51,482 nucleotides of DNA from Bacillota bacterium (GTDB taxonomy: Bacteria > Bacillota > Clostridia > Peptostreptococcales > Acidaminobacteraceae). The number at the start of each line of letters is the position of its first letter. Position 1 is the first letter of the stretch. The translations under genes and the position numbers were made by a program. Positions 32,032 through 41,711 of the stretch are shown here, one piece after another. The stretch lies in assembly GCA_024636005.1 (NCBI GenBank), contig JAGXHV010000061.1, positions 1 to 51,482 of the forward strand, in the 5' to 3' direction. Below the pieces are notes generated by a model, which saw only the letters and a program-made list of their open reading frames with translations, ran no database searches and had not been told where the DNA came from.

Positions 32032-32781
32032 ATGGAATTCTGGAAATCGATTGAAGAAGAAGTGTTCGAAAACTATGATCTCGACATCTACGAGAAAATG
32101 TGTCTATTGGTATTGATGAGCAGAGATGAATCTACGCGAATGACCACCGAGAAACTCGCTGAGTTTATGGGTTGCGGTAAAGTCACTGCAAGGCGCGCCT
32201 TTGATTCACTCAGAATGAAGGGATATCTTGCCAAAGATTACCAAAGCGATCCACCTGTTCGAAGAGAAAGTAGTGTGATTCAAAATCCTGATGATGTTGC
32301 TGAGATCACAAAAGTAGTTGAGCATTTTGATGATGACTTTAAGGAAGGTTTCTTCAAGGTAGATCAAGAACCGGTTGCCAAGACCAAACATCGTGGTGAG
32401 AGCGATCTTAGAAAACGAATGGCGGATTATTTACTTGGTGACGACACCTCTTTCGAACCTGCACCAAAGGCTTTTGTCAGCCAGAAGGAATCCAAGGAAG
32501 CACTGGTTGATGAAGTGATAGAACTTATTGAAGAAAAGATCAACTTCAAGGAGGCGAATATCATTTTGGCATTTGCCGGAAATGATATGGACCGGATCAG
32601 AAAACACTATGTGAAGGCAAAAGCATCACAAGTGACCGACACGATTGGATTCTTGATCAATGCGCTACAAAAAAAAGAAAGCAATGTTATAAAAACAGAA
32701 GAAAAGACTCAAGAAAACAGTCAGATTGACTCAAATAGACTGAAGAAAATGCAAGCATATCACAATAATAAAACGAAATAA
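32032..32781 (+). CDS. HTH protein with DnaD-like layout, function unknown
   Basis: 249 residues from the ATG at 32032; a GTG three codons upstream lies in the ribosome site. The N-terminal part (about 20-75) is a winged-HTH: MTTEKLAEFMGCGKVTARRAFDSLRMKGYL. A charged linker follows, then a helical C-terminal stretch (about 165-215) that recalls the DnaD C-terminal domain, then a polar tail. I do not recognise a specific family. It directly follows tyrS (20 bp) and has no visible terminator after it. Confidence 0.65.
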   Translation: MEFWKSIEEEVFENYDLDIYEKMCLLVLMSRDESTRMTTEKLAEFMGCGKVTARRAFDSLRMKGYLAKDYQSDPPVRRESSVIQNPDDVAEITKVVEHFDDDFKEGFFKVDQEPVAKTKHRGESDLRKRMADYLLGDDTSFEPAPKAFVSQKESKEALVDEVIELIEEKINFKEANIILAFAGNDMDRIRKHYVKAKASQVTDTIGFLINALQKKESNVIKTEEKTQENSQIDSNRLKKMQAYHNNKTK

Positions 32782-32943
32782 GGAAAATTATGGAATTACA
32801 ATTGTGTTAAACATACAAAACAATTTAGTGCAATTTCAGGAACCCTTGCAAGAAGCCAACAATTACAACGCTTTCGTAGATGGAATAATATGGTAAAATC
32901 TCGGTGTAGTTGGTGGAAGACAACATAAGTTACATTTTGTTAA

Positions 32944-32971
32944 TTGACACTTTTTTATCTTATGCTATAAT
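32944..32971 (+). promoter_or_regulatory. Promoter of the lytic transglycosylase gene
   Basis: TTGACA, 16 bp, TATAAT with a TGC extension. The rest of 32782-32943 is AT-rich with no gene or clear signal that I can support. Confidence 0.85.
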
Positions 32972-32984
32972 TTGTAAAGTCATG

Positions 32985-33013
32985 ATGAACATAGCGCAAC
33001 TTGCTGTGTTCAT
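32985..33013 (+). other. Hairpin in the transglycosylase leader
   Basis: ATGAACATAGC, 7-nt loop, GCTGTGTTCAT at the very 5' end of the predicted transcript, about 45 nt before the start codon. No U run follows, so it is not a simple terminator; it may stabilise the mRNA 5' end. Confidence 0.6.
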
Positions 33014-33057
33014 TATTGTTTTAGAAATAGGAAGCTTAATTTTAGAAAGGTGATATT

Positions 33058-33807
33058 ATGAAAACAATGAATCAAATTTTAGTTGCTCTGCTTGTGATTT
33101 TAGGATTAACTGTGGTGTTATTGGGAAGTAAAACATTACAAGCGGCAAATGAAATTCAAAGAGTTGAAACGGAAAAGACCGAACTTAAGGTAGAAGTTTC
33201 AACAAAAGAACTAGAGATCAATGCATTATCCATACAGGTTGAACAGGCACAAAAAGTACTGGAAGCACAAAAACCAATCGTAGAGGAGTTTGAGAAGATT
33301 TCAAAGTTTATTGATTTCGATGCTTTTGAATCCACTCAACTCGAAAAAGTGAAAAGCATCACAGAACAGACACCACTAGATTATGAAAGTGCACTAGCGC
33401 TTGTCAAGTATGCGGATAAATACGATGTACCCTACTCGTTGATTCTATCCATCATAGAACTTGAAAGCAATTTTGAACAAGATATTGTCGGAGCCGATCA
33501 AGACAGAGGCTACATGCAAATCATTCCTGGAACAGAAAAATGGCTCGCAACTGAATTCGGTGAGGAACTTGAACTTGAGTATGATCCCACACAGATTTTC
33601 GAGCCCGAATACAACCTTGCTCTTGGAATAAAATATTTGGATCTCTTGATGGATTCCCACGGTGCCAATTACGAACGTATTCTTTCTGAATACAATCGGG
33701 GTCCGAATAATCTTGCCAAGTACTATGCGGCATATCAGACGTATTCAACCACGTATTCGAGATCCGTATTATCCAAAGCAAATAAATATGTAGCGCTTAA
33801 CAACTAA
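33058..33807 (+). CDS. Membrane-anchored lytic transglycosylase (SLT domain)
   Basis: 249 residues. An uncleaved signal/membrane helix (about 5-30) is followed by a coiled coil (about 30-78: repeated Glu/Lys-rich heptads). The SLT domain (about 110-245) has the catalytic Glu in ILSIIELESNFEQD, the QD-RGYMQIIPGT block and LALGIKYL plus AYNRG-like SEYNRGPNNLAKYY. It cleaves peptidoglycan glycan strands on the outer side of the membrane. Own promoter and terminator make it a single-gene unit. Confidence 0.9.
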   Translation: MKTMNQILVALLVILGLTVVLLGSKTLQAANEIQRVETEKTELKVEVSTKELEINALSIQVEQAQKVLEAQKPIVEEFEKISKFIDFDAFESTQLEKVKSITEQTPLDYESALALVKYADKYDVPYSLILSIIELESNFEQDIVGADQDRGYMQIIPGTEKWLATEFGEELELEYDPTQIFEPEYNLALGIKYLDLLMDSHGANYERILSEYNRGPNNLAKYYAAYQTYSTTYSRSVLSKANKYVALNN

Positions 33808-33820
33808 TTAAGAGCACCTC

Positions 33821-33858
33821 AAGAGTCAGACGAATTTGTCTGGCTCTTTATCATTTTA
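33821..33858 (+). terminator. Terminator after the transglycosylase gene
   Basis: AAGAGTCAGAC / GTCTGGCTCTT with loop GAATTT and a T-rich tail. Confidence 0.85.
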
Positions 33859-33910
33859 TTTGATACAATAATTACGAACATACGTTCATTGTCCGGTAGA
33901 GAGGTATTCA

Positions 33911-36292
33911 ATGGCATATGAAAGCAAAATTTCAGTAAGAGGCTTGGTTGAATTTGTCTATCAATCAGGCAATCTTGATTCCAGATTCCAAGGCAAAGGA
34001 AAAATGGCAGAGGGCATCAGGACTCATCAGAAAATTCAAAAATCACAGGGTGATGGTTATACGGCTGAAGTGTCACTGTCTAAAAGCATTTCACTATCCT
34101 CTGAGGAAGGTGACGATCCCATCACTTTAATTATAAGTGGCAGGGCTGATGGGATACTAAAGACAACTGAAGGCGTCACTGTGGATGAAATCAAAGGAAC
34201 CTCAGTGTTTCTTGAAAAGATAGAGGAAGATACATATCCAGTTCATTGGGCACAGGCTAAAATTTATGGTGCGATTTACTCAGAAAATGAATCTCTAAGT
34301 GAAATCTCCATACAATTGACTTATGCTGACTTTGAATCCGGTGCGGTGAAAAGAATAAAGAGACTTTATTCAAGTTCAGATTTGAATGAATTTTTGATGG
34401 AAACAGTGAAGAGATACAAGAAATGGATTGTATTCAAATCAAAATGGGTCCAGTCCAGAAATAAGAGTATAGAAAAACTCAATTTTCCATTTGGAATATA
34501 CCGTGCTGGCCAACGAGCCCTGGCGGTCTCGGTGTATAATGCCATCAAAGATGGTGAACATCTTTTTGCACAGGCGCCGACGGGTATTGGCAAAACGATG
34601 TCCACCCTTTTTCCGACCATAAAGAGTATGGGCAGTCTTATGACGGACAAAATTTTCTATTTATCCGCAAAGACCATTGCAAAAGGAGTCGCTGAGGATG
34701 CTGTCAAACAAATGCGCACGACTTCTGAGGGCAACCTTCATATCAAGCAATTGACGATTACTGCCAGGGATAAGATTTGCATCAATGATGTTGTAGCTTG
34801 TTACCCAGAAAAATGTCCATATGCTGATGGGCATTTCGACAGAAATTTGGATGCGCTTTGGGATGCACTCAACCACGAGGATGTTTTTAGTAGAGAGACT
34901 GTTGTCGCCTATGCCCTCAAACATCGTGTTTGCCCATATGAGTTTTCACTCGATTTGGCACTTTTTTCTGACGTGATCATATGCGATTACAATTATATTT
35001 TTGATCCGAGGGTTTATCTGAGGCGTTTTTTTGATGTGCCTACCGAACAGTACGTTTTTCTCGTTGATGAGGCACACAATCTGGTGGACAGATCAAGAAC
35101 GATGTATTCTGCAGAACTCAGGCGTGAAAAATTTACAAGTCTAAAGAAGAAATTGCTTCCGAAGGATAAGAAGCTTGGCAATTCTTTGGAAGGGATTAAC
35201 AAATTGCTCCTGAACGCTAGGAAAAATTGCAATGAGGCTGGAGTTTGGGTTTCGTGTGAAGGTATTGAAGAAGTGGCAATGGGGCTCAAAAAAAGATCGC
35301 CTCAAATTGAAAAGTGGCTGACTGAAAATGCAGGTGCTGAATATTTTGACCAAGTTTTAGAAGTGTATTTTGACATCTTAGGGTATTTGAGAATCAGTGA
35401 ACTCTATGACGATGGTTACATCACCTATATTACGGGCGGACATAAAAAAGAAATGTTATATAAATTATTTTGCATTCATCCAGCGACCAAGTTGAGACGA
35501 TTTTTGATGAATTCAAGATCTGCAATCTTTTTTTCTGCGACATTGTCGCCGATGCCATATTATCGTGATTTGCTATGCAAAGATGAAGACATTAAAATGC
35601 TCGATTTACCCTCGCCATTTGATCCAGACAACAGGCTTTTGCTTTATGCCAGTGATGTTTCAGTGAAATACAAGGACCGTGAGAGCTCACTCAGCAAAAT
35701 TTGTGGTTATATTTACGAAATGGCTTCCGCCAAGACGGGTAATTATATGGTATTCTTCCCTTCATACCAATATATGGACAATGCTTTTATGTTGTTCGAA
35801 GCGCTTCATGGAGAACGTTTCAATCTCGTCAAACAAACACGTGATCTAAGTGATTCGGATAAAGTGGATTTTTTGGGAGCTTTTGAAACTCACTTGACAG
35901 GTGCAAGTGGCATATCCATGATCAGCTTTGTGGTCATGGGAGGACATTTTTCTGAAGGAATAGACCTTCAGGGGGATCTGCTCATCGGTGCTATGGTGGT
36001 TGGTGTTGGGCTGCCCATGATCGCTTTTGAGAACAACCTCATCAAGGATTATTTTGATGACATATCTGGACATGGATTTGAATTCGCTTATCAGTTTCCA
36101 GGAATCAATAAGGTCCTGCAAAGTGCGGGGCGGGTCATAAGAGGAAGTGACGACAGAGGTGTTGTCGTTCTCGTTGACCAGAGGTATTCGACTGGACATT
36201 ATAGAAAATATTTCCCGAAGGATTGGGGAAAGACATTCACGTGTGAAGATCTTTTTAAGGGGCAGTTGGATGGGTTTTGGAAGAATATTTGA
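33911..36292 (+). CDS. PD-(D/E)XK nuclease fused to DinG/XPD-type Fe-S helicase
   Basis: 793 residues. The N-terminal domain (about 1-185) has a RecB-like nuclease site: D80 (GRADGI), E93-I-K95 (VDEIKGT) and Q115xxxY119 (QAKIYG). The superfamily 2 helicase follows, with Walker A APTGIGKT (222-229) and DEAH (386-389). Between these lie four Cys (290, 297, 302 and 341: KIC, VACYPEKC, HRVC) expected to hold a 4Fe-4S cluster. The C-terminal RecA-like domain has SAGRVIRG with the arginine finger. Function is likely DNA repair or replication-conflict resolution, 5'-3' polarity as in DinG. It is followed by a repeat array, not by another plus-strand gene. Confidence 0.88.
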   Translation: MAYESKISVRGLVEFVYQSGNLDSRFQGKGKMAEGIRTHQKIQKSQGDGYTAEVSLSKSISLSSEEGDDPITLIISGRADGILKTTEGVTVDEIKGTSVFLEKIEEDTYPVHWAQAKIYGAIYSENESLSEISIQLTYADFESGAVKRIKRLYSSSDLNEFLMETVKRYKKWIVFKSKWVQSRNKSIEKLNFPFGIYRAGQRALAVSVYNAIKDGEHLFAQAPTGIGKTMSTLFPTIKSMGSLMTDKIFYLSAKTIAKGVAEDAVKQMRTTSEGNLHIKQLTITARDKICINDVVACYPEKCPYADGHFDRNLDALWDALNHEDVFSRETVVAYALKHRVCPYEFSLDLALFSDVIICDYNYIFDPRVYLRRFFDVPTEQYVFLVDEAHNLVDRSRTMYSAELRREKFTSLKKKLLPKDKKLGNSLEGINKLLLNARKNCNEAGVWVSCEGIEEVAMGLKKRSPQIEKWLTENAGAEYFDQVLEVYFDILGYLRISELYDDGYITYITGGHKKEMLYKLFCIHPATKLRRFLMNSRSAIFFSATLSPMPYYRDLLCKDEDIKMLDLPSPFDPDNRLLLYASDVSVKYKDRESSLSKICGYIYEMASAKTGNYMVFFPSYQYMDNAFMLFEALHGERFNLVKQTRDLSDSDKVDFLGAFETHLTGASGISMISFVVMGGHFSEGIDLQGDLLIGAMVVGVGLPMIAFENNLIKDYFDDISGHGFEFAYQFPGINKVLQSAGRVIRGSDDRGVVVLVDQRYSTGHYRKYFPKDWGKTFTCEDLFKGQLDGFWKNI

Positions 36293-36677
36293 TAGGGACG
36301 CAATCAAATATTCCGCGTAGGTAAGTTTCCTCTGGAAACTTACTAGCGTCTCAGTCGGCAGTTTGAGATGCTGCAGAGGAATGCATATTGTCATCCCTCG
36401 CAGCAATCCTATCTTTTTGCTCAGAAAAACTTTATGAAACATAGATACATTTGGCTAGTATAGTTATTCAGGAATATCTCGAAATATCAGCTGAGGCGCT
36501 AATAAGTTTCCTTTTACTTTATAGAACATAGATATATGAGGCTAGTATAGTTTATTCAGGAATATCTCGAAATGTCAGCTGAGGCGCTAATAAGTTTCCT
36601 CCGGAAACTTAACTACGCGATTTTTTGTTTCACAAAAAATTACCTACGCCCAATATTTCCGCTTCGCGAAAATATTG
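36283..36677. repeat. Composite hairpin-repeat array between convergent genes
   Basis: In order: a terminator-like hairpin GAATATTTGAT / ATCAAATATTC (36283-36313); an element GCGTAG, arms GTAAGTTTCC and GGAAACTTAC around TCT, then TAGCGTCTCAG (36315-36354); a tandem duplication of about 87 bp (copies 36437-36511 and 36524-36600) carrying GGCTAGTATAG and CTGAGGCGCTAAT; the inverted partner of the first element (36579-36616); a hairpin ATTTTTTGT / ACAAAAAAT with TTC loop and ACCTACGCC border; and a last hairpin CAATATTTCCGC / GCGAAAATATTG with TTC loop (36651-36677). It fills the gap between the helicase and pepV 3' ends. Confidence 0.85.
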
Positions 36678-36680
36678 TAT

Positions 36681-38066
36681 TTATTTTGATAATTCATAAA
36701 TCGCAGATGCGAAGATCTCAGTCATCTTGACGAAATCATCCAGCTGCATATATTCATCCTTTTGGTGCATAGTGTCTTCCCTGTCAGGAAAAAGTGCCCC
36801 AAACGCAACTGCGTTGGGTATAGCCCTGGCATATGTTCCGCCTCCTATAGTAATAGGTTTGGCTTTATCATCACCAGTGTGTGATTTATAGACTTTCATG
36901 AGAGTCTCCACCAGTGGATGATTGGGTTTGAAGAAAAGCGGCGGAGCTCCAAACCATTCGGAAATCTCTATACCAGTGCCTCGTACAGCAGAATCCACTC
37001 CAGCTTTAATCTTGGATTCTTTTTTTGTGATTGGGTATCTGACATTGATGGTCATTTCTCCGAAGTCCTCGTTGAGTTCGATCATTCCTAGATTCAGCAC
37101 AAGCGCATTGTAGGCGTCTTCCACAGCGATCCCCATGGATTTTCCGTCAGTTTCCTTACCGATATTATTGGCAATGAATCTGATGAAACTGGACAAATCG
37201 CCAATTTCAATGTCAATGAGGTTGAGGAACTCAACCAACTGGGCTATGGCGTTCTTCCCTTTCTCTGGAGTGCTACCATGTGCGGAGACGCCATGAGATT
37301 TCAGAAGAATGTAATCTTCATATTTTTCATACTCCAGTGCTGTTTCCCTGGAAGCATTGAATTTCTCTACGACATCTTCCAAATCATAAGGTGAGACGAG
37401 TTTTGCCTCTGCATAATCTGGCACCATGTTTGGTGCGTTACCGCCTTTCAGACTCAAGACCTTTATGCCGCCGTCAGGAATTTTGTCTACAAACTTTTTT
37501 TTGAGGTTGAATATGATGATGCCCATTTCACCATGTATGACTGGGAAATCCGCATCAGGACTGAAAGCCACTGAAGGTTTTTCTTCGTGTTTTAGATAAT
37601 ATTTCATACAATGGCTCCCACTCTCCTCATCAGTTCCAAGGATGAGACGGATTCTCTTTTTCGGTTCAAAGCCATAATCTTTAAGAGCCTTCATAGCGTA
37701 AAGTGAAGCAATCGCCGGCCCTTTGTTATCTAAAGTGCCTCTCCCGTAGATCTTTCCACCCGCGATTTCACCCCCAAATGGATCGTGTGTCCATTGATCG
37801 CCCTCAGGCACGACATCGAGGTGACATAAAATACCCAGCATCTCTTTTCCGGTGCCGTATTCGATGTACCCGGCGTATTGATCTACATTCTTCGTTTTGA
37901 ATCCCAGTTGATCTCCAAGTTTCAAGGCATGGTCCAGTGTGGCTTTGATTCCTTCGCCAAATGGAGCGTCATCTTTTGGTTCCGATTTCACACTTTTGAA
38001 TTTCAAAATTTTCTGTAAAGACTGGATCATTTCAGCTTCATTTTGCTTGATGAATGTTTCGAACAT
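36681..38066 (-). CDS. pepV: Dipeptidase PepV (M20 family)
   Basis: 461 residues. Metal-binding blocks are GILCHLDVVPEGD (His and Asp), GRGTLDNKGP and GTDEESGSHCM with the catalytic Glu, and the C-terminal GGGTYARAIPNAVAFG typical of PepV. It is a cytosolic dipeptidase acting on a wide range of dipeptides, zinc dependent. GGGGAGG precedes the ATG, which begins 1 bp after the stop of the upstream gene, so the two are co-translated. Confidence 0.93.
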   Translation of the reverse strand: MFETFIKQNEAEMIQSLQKILKFKSVKSEPKDDAPFGEGIKATLDHALKLGDQLGFKTKNVDQYAGYIEYGTGKEMLGILCHLDVVPEGDQWTHDPFGGEIAGGKIYGRGTLDNKGPAIASLYAMKALKDYGFEPKKRIRLILGTDEESGSHCMKYYLKHEEKPSVAFSPDADFPVIHGEMGIIIFNLKKKFVDKIPDGGIKVLSLKGGNAPNMVPDYAEAKLVSPYDLEDVVEKFNASRETALEYEKYEDYILLKSHGVSAHGSTPEKGKNAIAQLVEFLNLIDIEIGDLSSFIRFIANNIGKETDGKSMGIAVEDAYNALVLNLGMIELNEDFGEMTINVRYPITKKESKIKAGVDSAVRGTGIEISEWFGAPPLFFKPNHPLVETLMKVYKSHTGDDKAKPITIGGGTYARAIPNAVAFGALFPDREDTMHQKDEYMQLDDFVKMTEIFASAIYELSK

Positions 38067-38067
38067 A

Positions 38068-38925
38068 TTAAATAGCCTCCCCTAAATAGCTTTTATGAAA
38101 ATATTCTTCGATGATGGATTCTAAACTGAATTGACTTGTATAAGCTTCGTCAATTTGTTTTAATACTATAGTAGAGATTTGGATCCCTTGCATATAAGTT
38201 TCCCAAAATTTATCGAAATCATATGATTTGTATTGGGCTTCCGTAAGTGATCTTGGATAGCTCAATAATTTGAGATCATATTTGAATAGCCCCGATAAGA
38301 GAGATATAAAGGGAAGTTTCGAGATGATGTCTTTCAACAAAATGTTTTGAATGATTTTCATATCTCTGGTCGCTTGCAGATAAAGTGGTCTGGGTATACA
38401 ATCAGTTTGACCTTCCCTCAGGACATTTTGCCAAAATGCTCCGATTTCAGCATTCATAATCAGTGGATCAAATCGCCAATCTTGCATTGACATTTCTTGA
38501 ATCGGTAGATGTGTGGAATGCTCGACGATCATTGCATCCAGAACCAGTTCAATGGCTTTGTGCGATTTTGAATCAGGACCCCATTTGCAAATCAAAGGAT
38601 GACACGTGTAGTCCAGGATATAATGTATTATGTAGCCGGCGACATATGCCTTCAATGCCTGTGATGGATTAAGCGTTAGATATTCGAACATGATTTTGAA
38701 CGTGTGCCCAATATCGGTGGTATGAAGGTGGTTTCCGATATAATTATAACGTTTGACCTTACAAGGCCTAGGTTGGTTGATATAAAAGAAAATATCCGGC
38801 CCCTGTGCACCAAAATAATAATAGGGGTCAAAGCTGCTGTCCCATATGAAAAAAGATGGATTCAGTTCTATGAAATTTGTTTTGATTTTTTTCGATGCGA
38901 GCTGATGGCTCCAAAAATCAGGCAT
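38068..38925 (-). CDS. Zinc-dependent phospholipase C family protein
   Basis: 285 residues. It begins MPDFWSHQLASKKI with early metal-type Trp/His residues. Later HLHTTDIGH and GYIIHYILDYTCHPLI carry the His and Asp spacing of the zinc-dependent phospholipase C domain. There is no signal peptide, so unlike secreted clostridial phospholipases it should be cytoplasmic, and the true substrate is open. It forms a two-gene unit with pepV. Confidence 0.78.
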   Translation of the reverse strand: MPDFWSHQLASKKIKTNFIELNPSFFIWDSSFDPYYYFGAQGPDIFFYINQPRPCKVKRYNYIGNHLHTTDIGHTFKIMFEYLTLNPSQALKAYVAGYIIHYILDYTCHPLICKWGPDSKSHKAIELVLDAMIVEHSTHLPIQEMSMQDWRFDPLIMNAEIGAFWQNVLREGQTDCIPRPLYLQATRDMKIIQNILLKDIISKLPFISLLSGLFKYDLKLLSYPRSLTEAQYKSYDFDKFWETYMQGIQISTIVLKQIDEAYTSQFSLESIIEEYFHKSYLGEAI

Positions 38926-39000
38926 TTAATCACTTCCATTTGAGAGTTTTGTCAATTTCATTATACATTGAAGTGAGTAATTAATAAAGGAGGTCGAGGT

Positions 39001-40161
39001 ATGAATGAGAATCTGAAATCAATAGAAGATATGATTCAAAATGGTGATCTTGTTTTCGCTGTTTTGAGCAATATAAGAAAGGGAGCACAGAAGACTTATC
39101 ATAAATTGGATATAAAACCCGTTTTGATAAAAGGCATCCAGCTCTATCATGTGACTTATCAATATGAAAAAAAGGTGTTGCACGACAATTTTGATGCAAC
39201 TGAACTCATTAATCTTTTGGATGAAGTCATGGGAAAGTATTTCAAACAAGGTGTCTTCTATGCGACAGATGGCGATTACCAAGTGCTTTTCAATAAGAAA
39301 ATGGAAGGTAAGATCATCACCAAACCGCCATCACGTTTCAAGGTCGAACAGGAACATAATCGCAAGAAGAACTATATCATTCCAGATGGAGAGCCTTGTG
39401 ATTTCATGACTCATCTGGGCCTTATGGATTCTGAAGGACGCGTGTTCAAGAAAAAATATGACAAATTCAGACAACTGAATAAATACCTTGAATTTGTTTC
39501 GGACAGCCTTGAAAGACTTGAGGACCTCAAAGTCATCCGGATCATTGATTTTGGGTGCGGTAAAGCCTATCTCACCTTTGCGCTTTACTATTACCTGGTG
39601 AAACTTCAGAATCGAAATGTCGAGATCGTCGGACTGGATCTTAAAGAAGATGTCATAAAGTTTTGTAATGATACAGCTAAGGCACTCGGTTATGATGGTC
39701 TGGCATTCGAACTTGGTGACATCAAAGATTATGAAACTGAGAAATCGGTGGATATGGTTGTTTCGCTCCACGCTTGTGACACTGCGACTGATGAGGCATT
39801 GATTAAATCCGTCGGATGGGGTGCCAAAATTATATTTGCTGTACCGTGTTGCCAACACGAACTGTTCAAGCAACTTGAGAATCCAGCCTTGAATCCACTT
39901 CTTAAGTATGGTGTGATCAAAGACAAACTGGCCACATTGGTCACGGATTCTCTTAGGGCATCTGCGCTTGAGTGCGTGGGATATGACGTACAGATGCTCG
40001 AATTCATAGATATGGAACATACCCCTAAGAATGTTTTGATCAGAGCATATAAAGCCGACAAGACTGATGAGGCGATTATGAGAGCACAAAAGGAGTATCA
40101 ACTTCTTAAGGAAACCTTCAAAGCGAAACCGAGTATCGATCGGTTGCTAATGGTGAAATAA
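39001..40161 (+). CDS. SAM-dependent methyltransferase, METTL25/RRNAD1-like
   Basis: 386 residues. An N-terminal domain of about 170 residues is followed by a Rossmann methyltransferase with motif I IIDFGCGKAYLTFALYYYL and the unusual post-motif VVSLHACDTATDEALI plus PCCQHEL. This pattern matches the Methyltransf_32 family. Target unknown; a nucleic acid or tRNA/rRNA substrate is suggested by relatives. AAGGAGG precedes the ATG. Single-gene unit divergent from the phospholipase gene. Confidence 0.82.
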   Translation: MNENLKSIEDMIQNGDLVFAVLSNIRKGAQKTYHKLDIKPVLIKGIQLYHVTYQYEKKVLHDNFDATELINLLDEVMGKYFKQGVFYATDGDYQVLFNKKMEGKIITKPPSRFKVEQEHNRKKNYIIPDGEPCDFMTHLGLMDSEGRVFKKKYDKFRQLNKYLEFVSDSLERLEDLKVIRIIDFGCGKAYLTFALYYYLVKLQNRNVEIVGLDLKEDVIKFCNDTAKALGYDGLAFELGDIKDYETEKSVDMVVSLHACDTATDEALIKSVGWGAKIIFAVPCCQHELFKQLENPALNPLLKYGVIKDKLATLVTDSLRASALECVGYDVQMLEFIDMEHTPKNVLIRAYKADKTDEAIMRAQKEYQLLKETFKAKPSIDRLLMVK

Positions 40162-40204
40162 TCGAATTATTTCTGTTAATTTTATAAAATAATTCGCACT
40201 TTTG

Positions 40205-40233
40205 TTGACTTTGACCCCATGGTCTGTTAATAT
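40205..40233 (+). promoter_or_regulatory. Promoter of purA
   Basis: TTGACT, 17 bp, TAATAT. The leader is only about 50 nt, too short for a purine riboswitch. Confidence 0.75.
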
Positions 40234-40281
40234 GACAGTGGATTTATGCGTGTAATTGCAGATGCAATGATTTTATAGTGA

Positions 40282-41574
<1,293 letters not shown>

Positions 41575-41619
41575 AAATTCGATTGGGGACAGGTCCAAAT
41601 TGGTACCTACAATGAACAA

Positions 41620-41660
41620 AAGCTTGAAATCTATTATGAGTAGTAGATTTCAAGCTTTTT
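41620..41660. terminator. Terminator between purA and dnaI
   Basis: AGCTTGAAATCTA / TAGATTTCAAGCT with a 10-nt loop and T run on the plus strand; A-rich flank on the other side makes it usable from both convergent genes. Confidence 0.85.
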
Positions 41661-41711
41661 ATGTTTTATTATCTTTTCCCAACCACTAACAACCAACCGC
41701 TAACCACTAAT

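Noticed and set aside
32790-33057. WalR box upstream of the lytic transglycosylase
   Set aside because: Half-sites such as GTTACA and TGTTAA occur, but no pair with 5-base spacing.
39331-40101. Minus-strand 256-residue open frame inside the methyltransferase gene
   Set aside because: It has no ribosome site and no recognisable domain; the plus-strand frame has intact family motifs.
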